DNA of 14,741 bases. Origin: Spirochaetia bacterium. Lineage in GTDB: Bacteria > Spirochaetota > Spirochaetia > Treponematales > Breznakiellaceae. A program made the position numbers and the translations under genes. Below, piece after piece: positions 5,411-12,501 of the stretch. Positions within the stretch are counted from its first letter, which is position 1. Each line of letters begins with the position of its first letter. The stretch covers positions 1 through 14,741 of the forward strand of contig BNUX01000075.1 of NCBI GenBank assembly GCA_025997675.1, given 5' to 3'. Below the pieces are notes generated by a model, which saw only the letters and a list, made by a program, of their open reading frames with translations, was not told the DNA's origin and did no database searches.

Positions 5411-7528
5411 CTACTGAAACAGCCCAAACCGGATAACCAGCCCCGCAAACACGATGGAAACCATGGACAGCAGCTTGATCAGAATATTGATGGAAGGCCC
5501 GGAGGTATCCTTAAAGGGGTCCCCCACCGTATCGCCCACCACCGTAGCCTTGTGGGGTTCGGAACCCTTGCCACCGTAGTTGCCCTCTTCCACATACTTC
5601 TTCGCGTTATCCCAGGCCCCGCCGGAGTTGGCCATCATTATTGCCAGCACAAACCCGGCGGCGGTGGCCCCGGCAAGCATACCGACTACCCCGTTCACCC
5701 CCAGGAGGAGCCCCACCAAGAGGGGGGAGACAATCCCGGTAAGCGCCGGGGCGATCATTTCCTTTTGCGCGCCCCTGGTGCAGATGTCCACGCAGGTGGC
5801 GTAATCCGCATCTGAAGTTCCTTCCATCAGCCCCTTAATTTCCTTAAACTGGCGGCGGACTTCCACCACAATGTTCTGAGCGGCCCGGCCCACAGCCCTC
5901 ATGGTCATGGCGGAGAAGAGGAAGGGAAGCATGGCGCCGATAAAGAGGCCAATCAGCACCGGCGGGTTCGTAATATCAAGGTTGAACACAAAATCCGGCG
6001 CCTTGATCTCCACCTCGTCCTTATAGGCTACTATCAGCGCAAGGGCGGTGAGGGCTGCGGAACCGATGGCAAAGCCCTTGCCGGTGGCGGCGGTGGTGTT
6101 CCCCAGGGAATCCAGGGCGTCGGTCCGTTTCCGGACTTCCGCAGGCAGGTGGGCCATTTCGGCGATACCCCCGGCGTTATCCGCTACCGGGCCGTAGGCG
6201 TCGGTGGCCAGGGTGATGCCCAGGGTGGACAACATGCCCACTGCGGAGATACCCACACCGTAAAGGCCCTGGGAGAAGTTCTGCGCGCCGCCGGAACAAT
6301 AATAGCTAATCAGCACCGATACCCCAACGATGAGCGTGGGGAGTATGGTGGACATCATCCCCAGGGAGATCCCGCCAATGATGATGGTAGCCGGCCCGGT
6401 CAGGCTGCTTTCCGCAAGCTCCCTGGTGGGCTTATAGGTCTGGGAAGTGAAGTACTCGGTGAAAAACCCGATGAGCACCCCGGCAATAAGCCCCGAAAGG
6501 ATCGCCCCGTACACCCCAATCCGTCCGGGATGGTTCGCGCAGTCCAGGAAAAAATAGATGATGGGATAGGCCGCTATGACGATGATTGCCGATGAAACAT
6601 AGGTCCCCTTGCGGAGCGCCGCCAGGAGGACCTTCTGATCCGTGTTCTCTTTACAGCGCACAAAGAAGGTACCGATGAGGGAGGCGACAATCCCCACAGC
6701 GGCGATGATCATGGGAACCGCCGCGCCGCCGAAGTCGTAGCCCGCCGCAACCGCCAAGGCAATGGTTGCCACAATGGACCCCACATAGGATTCGTAGAGG
6801 TCCGCCCCCATACCGGCCACATCCCCCACATTGTCTCCCACGTTATCCGCGATAACCGCCGGATTCCGGGGATCGTCCTCGGGGATGCCCGCCTCAACCT
6901 TGCCCACCAGGTCGGCCCCAACATCCGCCGCCTTGGTAAAGATACCGCCCCCCACACGGGCAAAGAGGGCCATACTGGAAGCCCCCATGCCGAAGGTCAG
7001 CATGGCGGCGGAAATGGCCCGGATCTGCGCCGCAGGGTCCCCTGCCAAACCCGCGTAAAACACGTACTTTAATAGGAAGAACCAGATCGACAGGTCCAGG
7101 AGCCCCAGCCCCACCACGGTGAACCCCATGACGGTACCGGAAGAAAAGGCCACCCGGAGGCCCCGGTTAAGGCTTTCGGAGGACGCCTGGGCGGTCCGGG
7201 AATTGGCGGCGGTGGCAATCTTCATCCCGATAAAGCCCGACAGGCCCGAAAAGAAGCCCCCGGTGATAAACGCGAAGGGCACAAAGGGGGTCAGAAAGCC
7301 GGTAAAAGCCATGAGACCCAGGACCACAAACATGAACACGAAGAACAGCAACACCCCGGAATACTGCCGCTTCAGGTAGGCATTGGCCCCCTGGCGTATA
7401 GATTGGGATATTTTCTGCATAAGTTCGCTGCCTTCGGAAAAGCCCAGAACCTTCTTGGCCTGAAAAAAGGCAAAAAACAGGGCAATAATAGAGCCGATAG
7501 GCACCAACACGAAATAACGCTCGTCCAT
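5411..7528 (-). CDS. hppA: Membrane-bound ion-translocating pyrophosphatase, K+-dependent type
   Basis: A 705-residue integral membrane pyrophosphatase that couples hydrolysis of pyrophosphate to pumping of H+ or Na+. The signature DVGADLVGKVE is at 202-212, followed by the paired DNVGD motifs (228-236) that hold Mg-pyrophosphate. DAYGPVADNAGGIAEM is at 443-458 and GDTVGDPFKDTSGPSINI at 665-682. NTTAATGKG (477-485) has Ala where K+-independent enzymes have Lys, so K+ dependence is expected. Many hydrophobic segments fit the 16-helix fold. Pumped-ion specificity cannot be fixed by eye. The ATG at 7528 has GGAGG ten bases upstream. The enzyme would recover energy from biosynthetic pyrophosphate in an energy-limited anaerobe. 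It appears to be transcribed alone. Confidence 0.96.
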   Translation of the reverse strand: MDERYFVLVPIGSIIALFFAFFQAKKVLGFSEGSELMQKISQSIRQGANAYLKRQYSGVLLFFVFMFVVLGLMAFTGFLTPFVPFAFITGGFFSGLSGFIGMKIATAANSRTAQASSESLNRGLRVAFSSGTVMGFTVVGLGLLDLSIWFFLLKYVFYAGLAGDPAAQIRAISAAMLTFGMGASSMALFARVGGGIFTKAADVGADLVGKVEAGIPEDDPRNPAVIADNVGDNVGDVAGMGADLYESYVGSIVATIALAVAAGYDFGGAAVPMIIAAVGIVASLIGTFFVRCKENTDQKVLLAALRKGTYVSSAIIVIAAYPIIYFFLDCANHPGRIGVYGAILSGLIAGVLIGFFTEYFTSQTYKPTRELAESSLTGPATIIIGGISLGMMSTILPTLIVGVSVLISYYCSGGAQNFSQGLYGVGISAVGMLSTLGITLATDAYGPVADNAGGIAEMAHLPAEVRKRTDALDSLGNTTAATGKGFAIGSAALTALALIVAYKDEVEIKAPDFVFNLDITNPPVLIGLFIGAMLPFLFSAMTMRAVGRAAQNIVVEVRRQFKEIKGLMEGTSDADYATCVDICTRGAQKEMIAPALTGIVSPLLVGLLLGVNGVVGMLAGATAAGFVLAIMMANSGGAWDNAKKYVEEGNYGGKGSEPHKATVVGDTVGDPFKDTSGPSINILIKLLSMVSIVFAGLVIRFGLFQ

Positions 7529-7549
7529 TTTCTAAGAACCTCCGGGTTG

Positions 7550-7555
7550 ATTATA
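7550..7555 (-). promoter_or_regulatory. Possible -10 box of hppA
   Basis: A perfect TATAAT on the minus strand, 22 bases upstream of the ATG. No good -35 hexamer lies 16-18 bases further upstream, so this is tentative, and transcription would start only a few bases before the GGAGG. Confidence 0.3.
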
Positions 7556-7624
7556 CCCGCGAATGGAAAAAAATGCCACAAAAACTTGGGCTATAGGTTT
7601 TTATTATATTACCTGCGAAACCGA

Positions 7625-7653
7625 TTGACAAATGGTATACAATGTAGTATTCT
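7625..7653 (+). promoter_or_regulatory. Promoter of the BrnT-like/RHH module
   Basis: -35 TTGACA (7625-7630), 17-base spacer, -10 TATTCT (7648-7653). The expected start near 7660 coincides with the toxin ATG, the same six-base gap from -10 to ATG as in the PIN/Phd module. Confidence 0.65.
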
Positions 7654-7659
7654 GATGGT

Positions 7660-7833
7660 ATGCAAATCCTGTGGGACGATAAAAAAAATGTACGGCTTAT
7701 TGCTGAACGCGGAATCTCGTTTACCGAATTTGCCGGCCTTATTTTGGAGAAAAATATCATATTGAAAACGGTTTTTCCAAGCAGAAAATATCATAAATTA
7801 TATGGAGGAAAAGAAAATGAGCGTGATACTTGA
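7660..7833 (+). pseudogene. BrnT-like (DUF497-type) toxin gene with an internal in-frame deletion
   Basis: A 57-residue ORF. The N-terminus MQILWDDKKNVRLIAERGIS matches the start of BrnT/DUF497-type toxins (WDxxKN...RGISF). The C-terminal IILKTVFPSRKYHKLYGG matches their end (typically LKTIIPSRKATKKY). The strands between, normally about 30 residues that carry much of the ribonuclease core, are absent, and the two ends are joined in frame after ILEKN. A working family member has about 90 residues, so this toxin is probably inactive, though a stable mini-protein cannot be excluded. It has no clear Shine-Dalgarno site. It overlaps the antitoxin start (7817) by 17 bases, the usual brnT-brnA arrangement. 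Confidence 0.7.
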
Positions 7834-8110
7834 CGCTTTTGAGCAAGCCATTGAGGAAAATGCTGAAAACTTTGTCCCGGTTACGGAAAACGAAGAGGCG
7901 GAAATTGAAATGATTATTGCTTCCGCAAACAAAACAAAAAACATCAATATACGTATTTCGGAATATGACTTGGAAAAGGTCAAACAAAAATCAGCCGGCG
8001 AAGGTCTTCCGTACCAGACGCTTATTTCAAGTATTATCCATAAATATGTAGCCGGTACCCTTGTTGATGAACAGTCGGTACTCAAATCACTGCAATTGCT
8101 TAGGCGGTAG
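7817..8110 (+). CDS. BrnA/CopG-like ribbon-helix-helix antitoxin
   Basis: A 97-residue protein. NINIRISEYDLEKVKQKSAG at about 50-69 is a ribbon-helix-helix strand and first helix, followed by LPYQTLISSIIHKYVAGTL, the second helix. This is the pattern of antitoxins paired with BrnT/DUF497 toxins. The N-terminal half is acidic and probably contacts the toxin. The start is ATG 7817, eight bases after GGAGG. An upstream in-frame ATG at 7802 would contain the ribosome site and is rejected. The gene looks intact although its toxin is shortened, so it may survive as a repressor of its own promoter or as an anti-addiction element. Both roles are inferred. Confidence 0.8.
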   Translation: MSVILDAFEQAIEENAENFVPVTENEEAEIEMIIASANKTKNINIRISEYDLEKVKQKSAGEGLPYQTLISSIIHKYVAGTLVDEQSVLKSLQLLRR

Positions 8111-8173
8111 GGGATGGGTCGATAGCCCCTGTCCTGGGTATATCCTTTCCCGCGCATAGCGGCCAGTGGGTCC

Positions 8174-8203
8174 TTGACAAAAAAATAGCGTATCGTCTAA
8201 AAT
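8174..8203 (+). promoter_or_regulatory. Promoter of the MATE transporter leader
   Basis: -35 TTGACA (8174-8179), 18-base spacer, -10 TAAAAT (8198-8203). Transcription should begin at about 8208-8211, at or next to the leader-peptide ATG. Confidence 0.65.
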
Positions 8204-8207
8204 GATA

Positions 8208-8237
8208 ATGCAACGAGTAGTGTTAATTAACACGTAA
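8208..8237 (+). CDS. Possible leader peptide MQRVVLINT
   Basis: ATG followed by eight codons and TAA, placed at the very start of the predicted transcript and covering the 5' arm of the terminator-like stem (8212-8219). It has no Shine-Dalgarno site, so it would need leaderless initiation. The order of parts resembles translational or transcriptional attenuation leaders of antibiotic-resistance genes, and VVLINT faintly recalls the stalling segment IFVINT of the ErmC leader. That similarity may be chance. Confidence 0.35.
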   Translation: MQRVVLINT

Positions 8238-8297
8238 GGCCAGTTGTGTTCTGCCTATGCAGAAATGGGGCTTATGTAATGACAATACTCGTTTTTT
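8212..8297 (+). promoter_or_regulatory. Attenuator-like structured leader of the MATE gene
   Basis: AACGAGTA (8212-8219) pairs perfectly with TACTCGTT (8286-8293), and the last arm runs into six T (8292-8297). Inside are the 14-base palindrome GTGTTAATTAACAC and a second arm GTAAGGCC/GGGCTTAT enclosing the hairpin TTCTGC-CTAT-GCAGAA. The fold is a multi-branched stem followed by a U-run, about 45 bases before the MATE ATG. A ribosome held on the leader ORF would cover the 5' arm and allow readthrough. Known purine, TPP and guanidine riboswitch consensus elements were looked for and not found. Confidence 0.55.
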
Positions 8298-8342
8298 GTC
8301 TATATCCATAGGCCCTTAAAACCTTTTAATAAGGATGGCTTT

Positions 8343-9767
8343 ATGGACTCTTTGGAAAATGTGATCCCCCAAAACAAAATGGCAACCACTCAGGTAAATA
8401 AATTGCTCCTGGCAATGGGATTGCCCATGATTGTATCCATGATGTTACAGGCATTCTACAATATTGTGGACAGCTATTTCGTCAGCCAAATAGCGAACAC
8501 CAATGCCGTTTTAGGCATGGGTGAATACGGCGTGAACGCGCTGACCCTGGCTTTCCCTATTCAAATGCTGATGATTGCCATCGGTGTCGGAACCGGTGTG
8601 GGCATTAACTCCCTATTGTCCAGAAGTTTAGGGGAGGGCAACCGCGAAAAGGCAAGTAAAATTGCGGGAAACGCTATCTTCCTGGGACTTTGCACCTATG
8701 CGGTATTCCTCTTAGTCGGCATATTCCTCGTTCCGGCCTATCTGCGTTCACAAACGACCGATCCGGTTGTCATGCGAATGGGAACAGAATACCTGCGAAT
8801 CTGTACTATTCTATCCTTCGGCGCGATCCTGTCCATGATTTACGAAAAACTGTTGCAGGGGGCGGGAAGGACAATCCCGGCAACAATTGCGCAGATTGCA
8901 GGGGCACTCGCCAATATAATTCTTGATCCGATTATGATATTCGGTCTTTTGGGCTGCCCGCAGATGGGCATTGCAGGGGCAGCCTACGCCACCGTGATCG
9001 GGCAAGTCCTCACGCTGGTTTTGGATATGATTTTTCATCATCAATTCAACAAGGATGTGGATGCCGGCCTTCACTATATAAAGCCTGACCGTGCTTTCAT
9101 CGGTGAAATTTACAAAATCGGCTTCCCGGCTATTCTTATGCAGGCGTTGATGTCCTTCATGACCTACGGGCTCAACATTATTTTGGGGGTGATTGGGAGC
9201 AGCGCCGTTACCGCCTATGGTATGTATTACAAGATTCAGCAGTTTATTTTCTTCGCCGCATTTGGTATGAATAACGCGATCATCCCGGTTGTCGCGTTCA
9301 ACTTCGGCATGAAAGATACGCGGCGCATGAGAGCCGGAATCAAGTACGGTATGCTGTACACCCTGATTATCATGGCAGCCGGAATGGTTTTGCTACAGGT
9401 GTTTGCCCGACCATTGATGGGCGCTTTTTCACTCTCCACTAACACGATGGACTTATGTGTTCTCGCCATCCGCATTATTACCTTGGGGTACCTGTTCGCG
9501 GGGGCAAATATCGCGTTTCAGGGGATTTTCCAGGCATTCGGCAACGGTGTCCGTTCCCTGCTTGTTTCAATGATCCGCTTGATTCTGGTGGTGTTCCCGG
9601 CGGCGCTTTGGTTTACCACCTTTCAAAACGCGGAACGTATTGTGTGGTGGGCATTCCCCGTCGCGGAGGCCTCTGCATTGGTTCTTGCCGGGCTGTTTAT
9701 GGGGATGACCGCCAAAGAGCAGCAATTGGGCACCCTCACCCCGCATCTTCTATCAGGTTCTTCATGA
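8343..9767 (+). CDS. MATE-family multidrug/Na+ antiporter
   Basis: A 474-residue inner-membrane exporter of the MATE family (MepA/NorM-like), using a Na+ or H+ gradient to expel cationic drugs or metabolites. About twelve hydrophobic segments form two homologous halves (roughly 20-180 and 245-410). Typical pieces include LPMIVSMMLQAFYNIVDSYF in helix 1, GVGTGVGINSLLSRSLGEGN, LQGAGRTIPATIAQIAGALA with ILDPIMIFG, and FQAFGNGVRS in the second half. ATG 8343 has AAGGA seven bases upstream. The leader at 8208-8297 suggests inducible expression. The last 32 bases lie on the 3' end of the convergent topoisomerase gene, so the tail TLTPHLLSGSS is probably read from borrowed DNA. Confidence 0.92.
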   Translation: MDSLENVIPQNKMATTQVNKLLLAMGLPMIVSMMLQAFYNIVDSYFVSQIANTNAVLGMGEYGVNALTLAFPIQMLMIAIGVGTGVGINSLLSRSLGEGNREKASKIAGNAIFLGLCTYAVFLLVGIFLVPAYLRSQTTDPVVMRMGTEYLRICTILSFGAILSMIYEKLLQGAGRTIPATIAQIAGALANIILDPIMIFGLLGCPQMGIAGAAYATVIGQVLTLVLDMIFHHQFNKDVDAGLHYIKPDRAFIGEIYKIGFPAILMQALMSFMTYGLNIILGVIGSSAVTAYGMYYKIQQFIFFAAFGMNNAIIPVVAFNFGMKDTRRMRAGIKYGMLYTLIIMAAGMVLLQVFARPLMGAFSLSTNTMDLCVLAIRIITLGYLFAGANIAFQGIFQAFGNGVRSLLVSMIRLILVVFPAALWFTTFQNAERIVWWAFPVAEASALVLAGLFMGMTAKEQQLGTLTPHLLSGSS

Positions 9768-11673
9768 TATACTCCCGCCGTTCCGGGGTGTTTTTTCCCA
9801 TATAAAAGCTGAGCACCTGGGGCACCGCCTTGAGGGTTTGTATGCCAACCGGCACCAGCCGTATGTCCTCGCCGATAAACTGGCCGAACTCCTTGGGGCT
9901 GATTTCCCCCAGGCCCTTGAACCGGGTCACCTCGCTCTGGCTGCCCAGGGCTTTACCGGCCTCGTCCCGTTCCTTTTCGTTGTAGCAGTACCGGGTCTCC
10001 TTCTTGTTCCGCACCCGGAACAGGGGGGTCTCCAGAATGAACACCCGGCCGCCTGAGACCAGTTCCTCAAAGTAGGAAAGGAAAAAGGTGAGCAGCAAAT
10101 TGCGGATATGGAAGCCGTCAAAGTCCGCGTCCGTGGCGATAACTATCTTGGAATACCTAAGGCCGGAGACATCGCTTTCAATACCCAGAGCCATCATCAT
10201 GTTGTAGAGCTCATCGTTTTTGTAGATAGCCGCCCGCTTTTTACCGTACATGTTTTCTATCTTCCCCCGGAGGGAAAAGAGGGCCTGGGTCATCACGTCC
10301 CGGCTTGAAACCATGGACCCCGTGGCGGAATCCCCCTCGGTAAGGAAGATCATGGTCCCCTCCCCTTTCTCGCCGTCCTCCATATGGTACTTGCAGTCCT
10401 TCAATTTGGGGATTTTGAGGGTAATCTTCTTCGCCGCTTCCCTCGCTTCCTTCTTCACCGCATTCAGCTCGGTACGCAGTTGTTCGTTGGATATGATCTT
10501 CAATTCCAGTTTCTTCGCCGGCTCGGGATTCTTGTGGAGCCAATCCTCCACCGCATCCTTCACTTCCTGAACCACCCACCCCCGGATGTCCGAGTTCCCC
10601 AGCTTGTTCTTGGTCTGGCTTTCAAACACCGGGTTCTTCAACTTTACGGCGATGGCCGCGGTGGTCCCCTCCCGGATGTCCTCGCTGCGGTAATCCTTCT
10701 TGAAAAAGGTCTGGATGCCCTTGAGAAACCCTTCCTTAAAAGCCGAAAGGTGGGTGCCCCCGTCACTGGTAAACTGGCCGTTCACAAAGGAAAAGTATTC
10801 CTCCCCGTAGTGGCTATCCCCCGCCGTATGGGTAAAGGCAAACTCCAGATGTTCCCCCTTGTAGTAGCCGATAGGATAGATGCCGTCCTCGCCGATCTCT
10901 TCCGTAAGAAGATCCAGAAGGCCATTTTGGGATACATACGCTTTACCGTTGAGGTTCAGGGTAAGCCCGGTATTGAGGTAGGCGTAGTTCTGCATACGCT
11001 TTTCGATAAACTCCAGGTTGAACTGGTACGTTCCAAAGATATCCGCATCCGGGGTAAACTCAACATAGGTGCCGTTCTTCTGCTGCTCTTTCAGCTTCCC
11101 CTTCTTCTGGTTGATAAGGCCGCCCCGTTCAAAAAGCGCCTCCGCGTATTCGCCGTCACGATAGGCCACTACCCGGAAGCGGGAGGACAGGGCGTTCACC
11201 GCCTTGGTCCCCACGCCGTTGAGGCCCACGGAAAACTGGAACACATCATCGTTGTATTTAGCCCCGGTGTTGATCACCGATACGCACTCCACCAGCTTCC
11301 CCAGGGGAATACCCCGGCCATAGTCCCGGACAGAAGCACTCCCGTCCTTTACCGAAACCTCAATGCGTTTGCCGTTCCCCATGATGAACTCGTCAATGCC
11401 GTTGTCAATGATCTCCTTGAGGAGCACGTAGATGCCGTCATCGGGGTTGGAGCCGTCCCCCAGGCGACCTATGTACATACCGGTCCGCAGGCGGATGTGT
11501 TCCAGGGAGGAAAGGGTCTTGATTTTAGACTCGTCGTAGACCCCGGGAACCTTCGGAGAAGGCGCCTTAGCCGCCTTTAGCTCCGCCGCCCTGGCGGCCA
11601 GACCCTTTGCCGGCTTGGTTTTTTCGGCGGACTTAGCCGCAGCCGTGGATTTTTTCTGTGTTGCTTTTGCCAT
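9736..11673 (-). CDS. parE: Type IIA topoisomerase B subunit (ParE-like)
   Basis: A 645-residue ATPase subunit of a topoisomerase IV/gyrase-type enzyme, acting on chromosomal DNA with a ParC/GyrA partner not encoded here. ATP-site motifs are EIIDN (87-91), VRDYGRGIP (115-123) and GLNGVGTKAVNALS (150-163). The QTK loop is at 353-355. The Toprim metal site has EGDSA (446-450) and DADFDG (515-520), and RFKGLGE follows at 584-590. DYGRGIP and GLNGVGTKAVNALS are closer to Bacteroidetes-type ParE than to E. coli GyrB. Residues 1-45 form a Lys/Ala-rich extension before the conserved YIGRLGDGS region. The gene starts 20 bases after the rubredoxin gene and probably shares its transcript. GyrB is the alternative name but less likely. 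Confidence 0.88.
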   Translation of the reverse strand: MAKATQKKSTAAAKSAEKTKPAKGLAARAAELKAAKAPSPKVPGVYDESKIKTLSSLEHIRLRTGMYIGRLGDGSNPDDGIYVLLKEIIDNGIDEFIMGNGKRIEVSVKDGSASVRDYGRGIPLGKLVECVSVINTGAKYNDDVFQFSVGLNGVGTKAVNALSSRFRVVAYRDGEYAEALFERGGLINQKKGKLKEQQKNGTYVEFTPDADIFGTYQFNLEFIEKRMQNYAYLNTGLTLNLNGKAYVSQNGLLDLLTEEIGEDGIYPIGYYKGEHLEFAFTHTAGDSHYGEEYFSFVNGQFTSDGGTHLSAFKEGFLKGIQTFFKKDYRSEDIREGTTAAIAVKLKNPVFESQTKNKLGNSDIRGWVVQEVKDAVEDWLHKNPEPAKKLELKIISNEQLRTELNAVKKEAREAAKKITLKIPKLKDCKYHMEDGEKGEGTMIFLTEGDSATGSMVSSRDVMTQALFSLRGKIENMYGKKRAAIYKNDELYNMMMALGIESDVSGLRYSKIVIATDADFDGFHIRNLLLTFFLSYFEELVSGGRVFILETPLFRVRNKKETRYCYNEKERDEAGKALGSQSEVTRFKGLGEISPKEFGQFIGEDIRLVPVGIQTLKAVPQVLSFYMGKNTPERREYIMKNLIEDAG

Positions 11674-11693
11674 ACTGATTCCCTATATCCTTA

Positions 11694-12320
11694 TTACCAT
11701 TTTTCAAAGTCCGGCGCGCCATGTTTACACACGGGACAGATAAAATCCGGCGGGAGTACATCCCCTTCGTACACATAGCCGCAAATTTTACACACATACC
11801 CTTTCTTTTTCCCCGCGCCTGCCTGGGGCTTGGGTTTGATGTGATCAAAATAATACTGGTAGGTTAATGACGGCGCGGCGCTTAACACCGCCGCTTCGGT
11901 GACATCCGCAACAAACAAGGTGTGGGTACCGTAGTCACTTGCACTGATAATGGCGCCGGAGATAAAACTATTGGCATAGCGCCCCTCATACCGTATACCG
12001 TTGGCGCTGCGTTTTATTTCCGGCGCACCGGCAAACTTATCAATATTCCGGCCGCATTGAAACCCAAAGCACTGGAACAGAGAAAAGGGTGTTTCTACAT
12101 CCAAAACAGACACCGTAAAAATACCGGTTTTGCGTATCATGTCCCGGGTAAAATTGTTCTTGTTGACCGCAAAGGAAACACGCGGGGGCGTATTCGTTAT
12201 CTGGGCAAGGGTATTGATAATACAACCGTTATCCTTATCCCCATCCTTTGCCGTTAAAAGAAAAAGTCCATAGCTCAGATTAAAAAAAGCGGCATTATCA
12301 ATAGTGGTCACCGTATCCAT
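11694..12320 (-). CDS. Flavin reductase-rubredoxin fusion (high-molecular-weight rubredoxin-like)
   Basis: A 208-residue two-domain redox protein. Residues 1-160 form a flavin-reductase-like FMN-binding domain (NGCIINTLAQITNTPPRVSF, with FTVSVL further on). Residues 173-208 form a short rubredoxin: CKICGYVYEG at 177-186 and CPVC at 195-198 bind iron. The combination matches the high-molecular-weight rubredoxin (Hrb) of Moorella, which passes electrons from NADH to flavodiiron proteins that reduce O2 or NO. No flavodiiron gene lies in the window. The ATG at 12320 has AGAGGTG five bases upstream. The promoter at 12401-12429 and a small inverted repeat GTATG/CATAC (12350-12364) lie in front. Confidence 0.88.
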   Translation of the reverse strand: MDTVTTIDNAAFFNLSYGLFLLTAKDGDKDNGCIINTLAQITNTPPRVSFAVNKNNFTRDMIRKTGIFTVSVLDVETPFSLFQCFGFQCGRNIDKFAGAPEIKRSANGIRYEGRYANSFISGAIISASDYGTHTLFVADVTEAAVLSAAPSLTYQYYFDHIKPKPQAGAGKKKGYVCKICGYVYEGDVLPPDFICPVCKHGAPDFEKW

Positions 12321-12400
12321 ATGTACACCTCTTTACTTTGAGTAATTGCGTATGTAAATCATACATTCTATTTGGTGCCAGGCACTCCTATATTCCCAAG

Positions 12401-12431
12401 AGTGTATCGTATTATAGGTATTTTGGCAATA
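12401..12431 (-). promoter_or_regulatory. Promoter of the rubredoxin-parE unit; duplicated 31-base element, copy 1
   Basis: Minus strand: -35 TTGCCA (12429-12424), 17-base spacer, -10 TACACT (12406-12401). A second TATAAT lies inside the spacer. The whole 31-base segment recurs at 13750-13780 with a single difference, in the -35 box. Transcription from about 12394 gives a leader of about 74 bases. Confidence 0.65.
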
Positions 12432-12439
12432 AGAAAATC

Positions 12440-12488
12440 AACCACGAAAAAGACAGGAAACACCCGTGGTTCTTTTTCGTGGTTTTTT
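12440..12488. terminator. Terminator downstream of the 227-residue unknown gene
   Basis: A perfect 14-bp inverted repeat: AACCACGAAAAAGA (12440-12453) pairs with TCTTTTTCGTGGTT (12471-12484). It begins 17 bases after the stop of the minus-strand gene at 12502. On the plus strand a six-T run (12483-12488) overlaps the stem end. On the minus strand GATTTTC follows, so it may work both ways. Confidence 0.65.
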
Positions 12489-12501
12489 CTTCACTTTCCT
12501 C

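Noticed and set aside
7661..7765. Alternative plus-strand frame starting MVCKSCGTIKK
   Set aside because: It overlaps the BrnT-like frame, which has clear family similarity at both ends and the expected overlap with the antitoxin.
8212..8297. Purine, TPP or guanidine riboswitch
   Set aside because: The three-way junction shape is suggestive, but the conserved loop and junction bases of those classes are absent.
10384..11580. 398-residue plus-strand ORF
   Set aside because: Antisense to the clearly conserved ParE-like gene and low in complexity, with no recognisable domain.
12370..12400. Sigma-54 promoter (TGGCAC) in front of the rubredoxin gene
   Set aside because: TGGCAC is present, but the required GC of the -12 element at the right spacing is missing.
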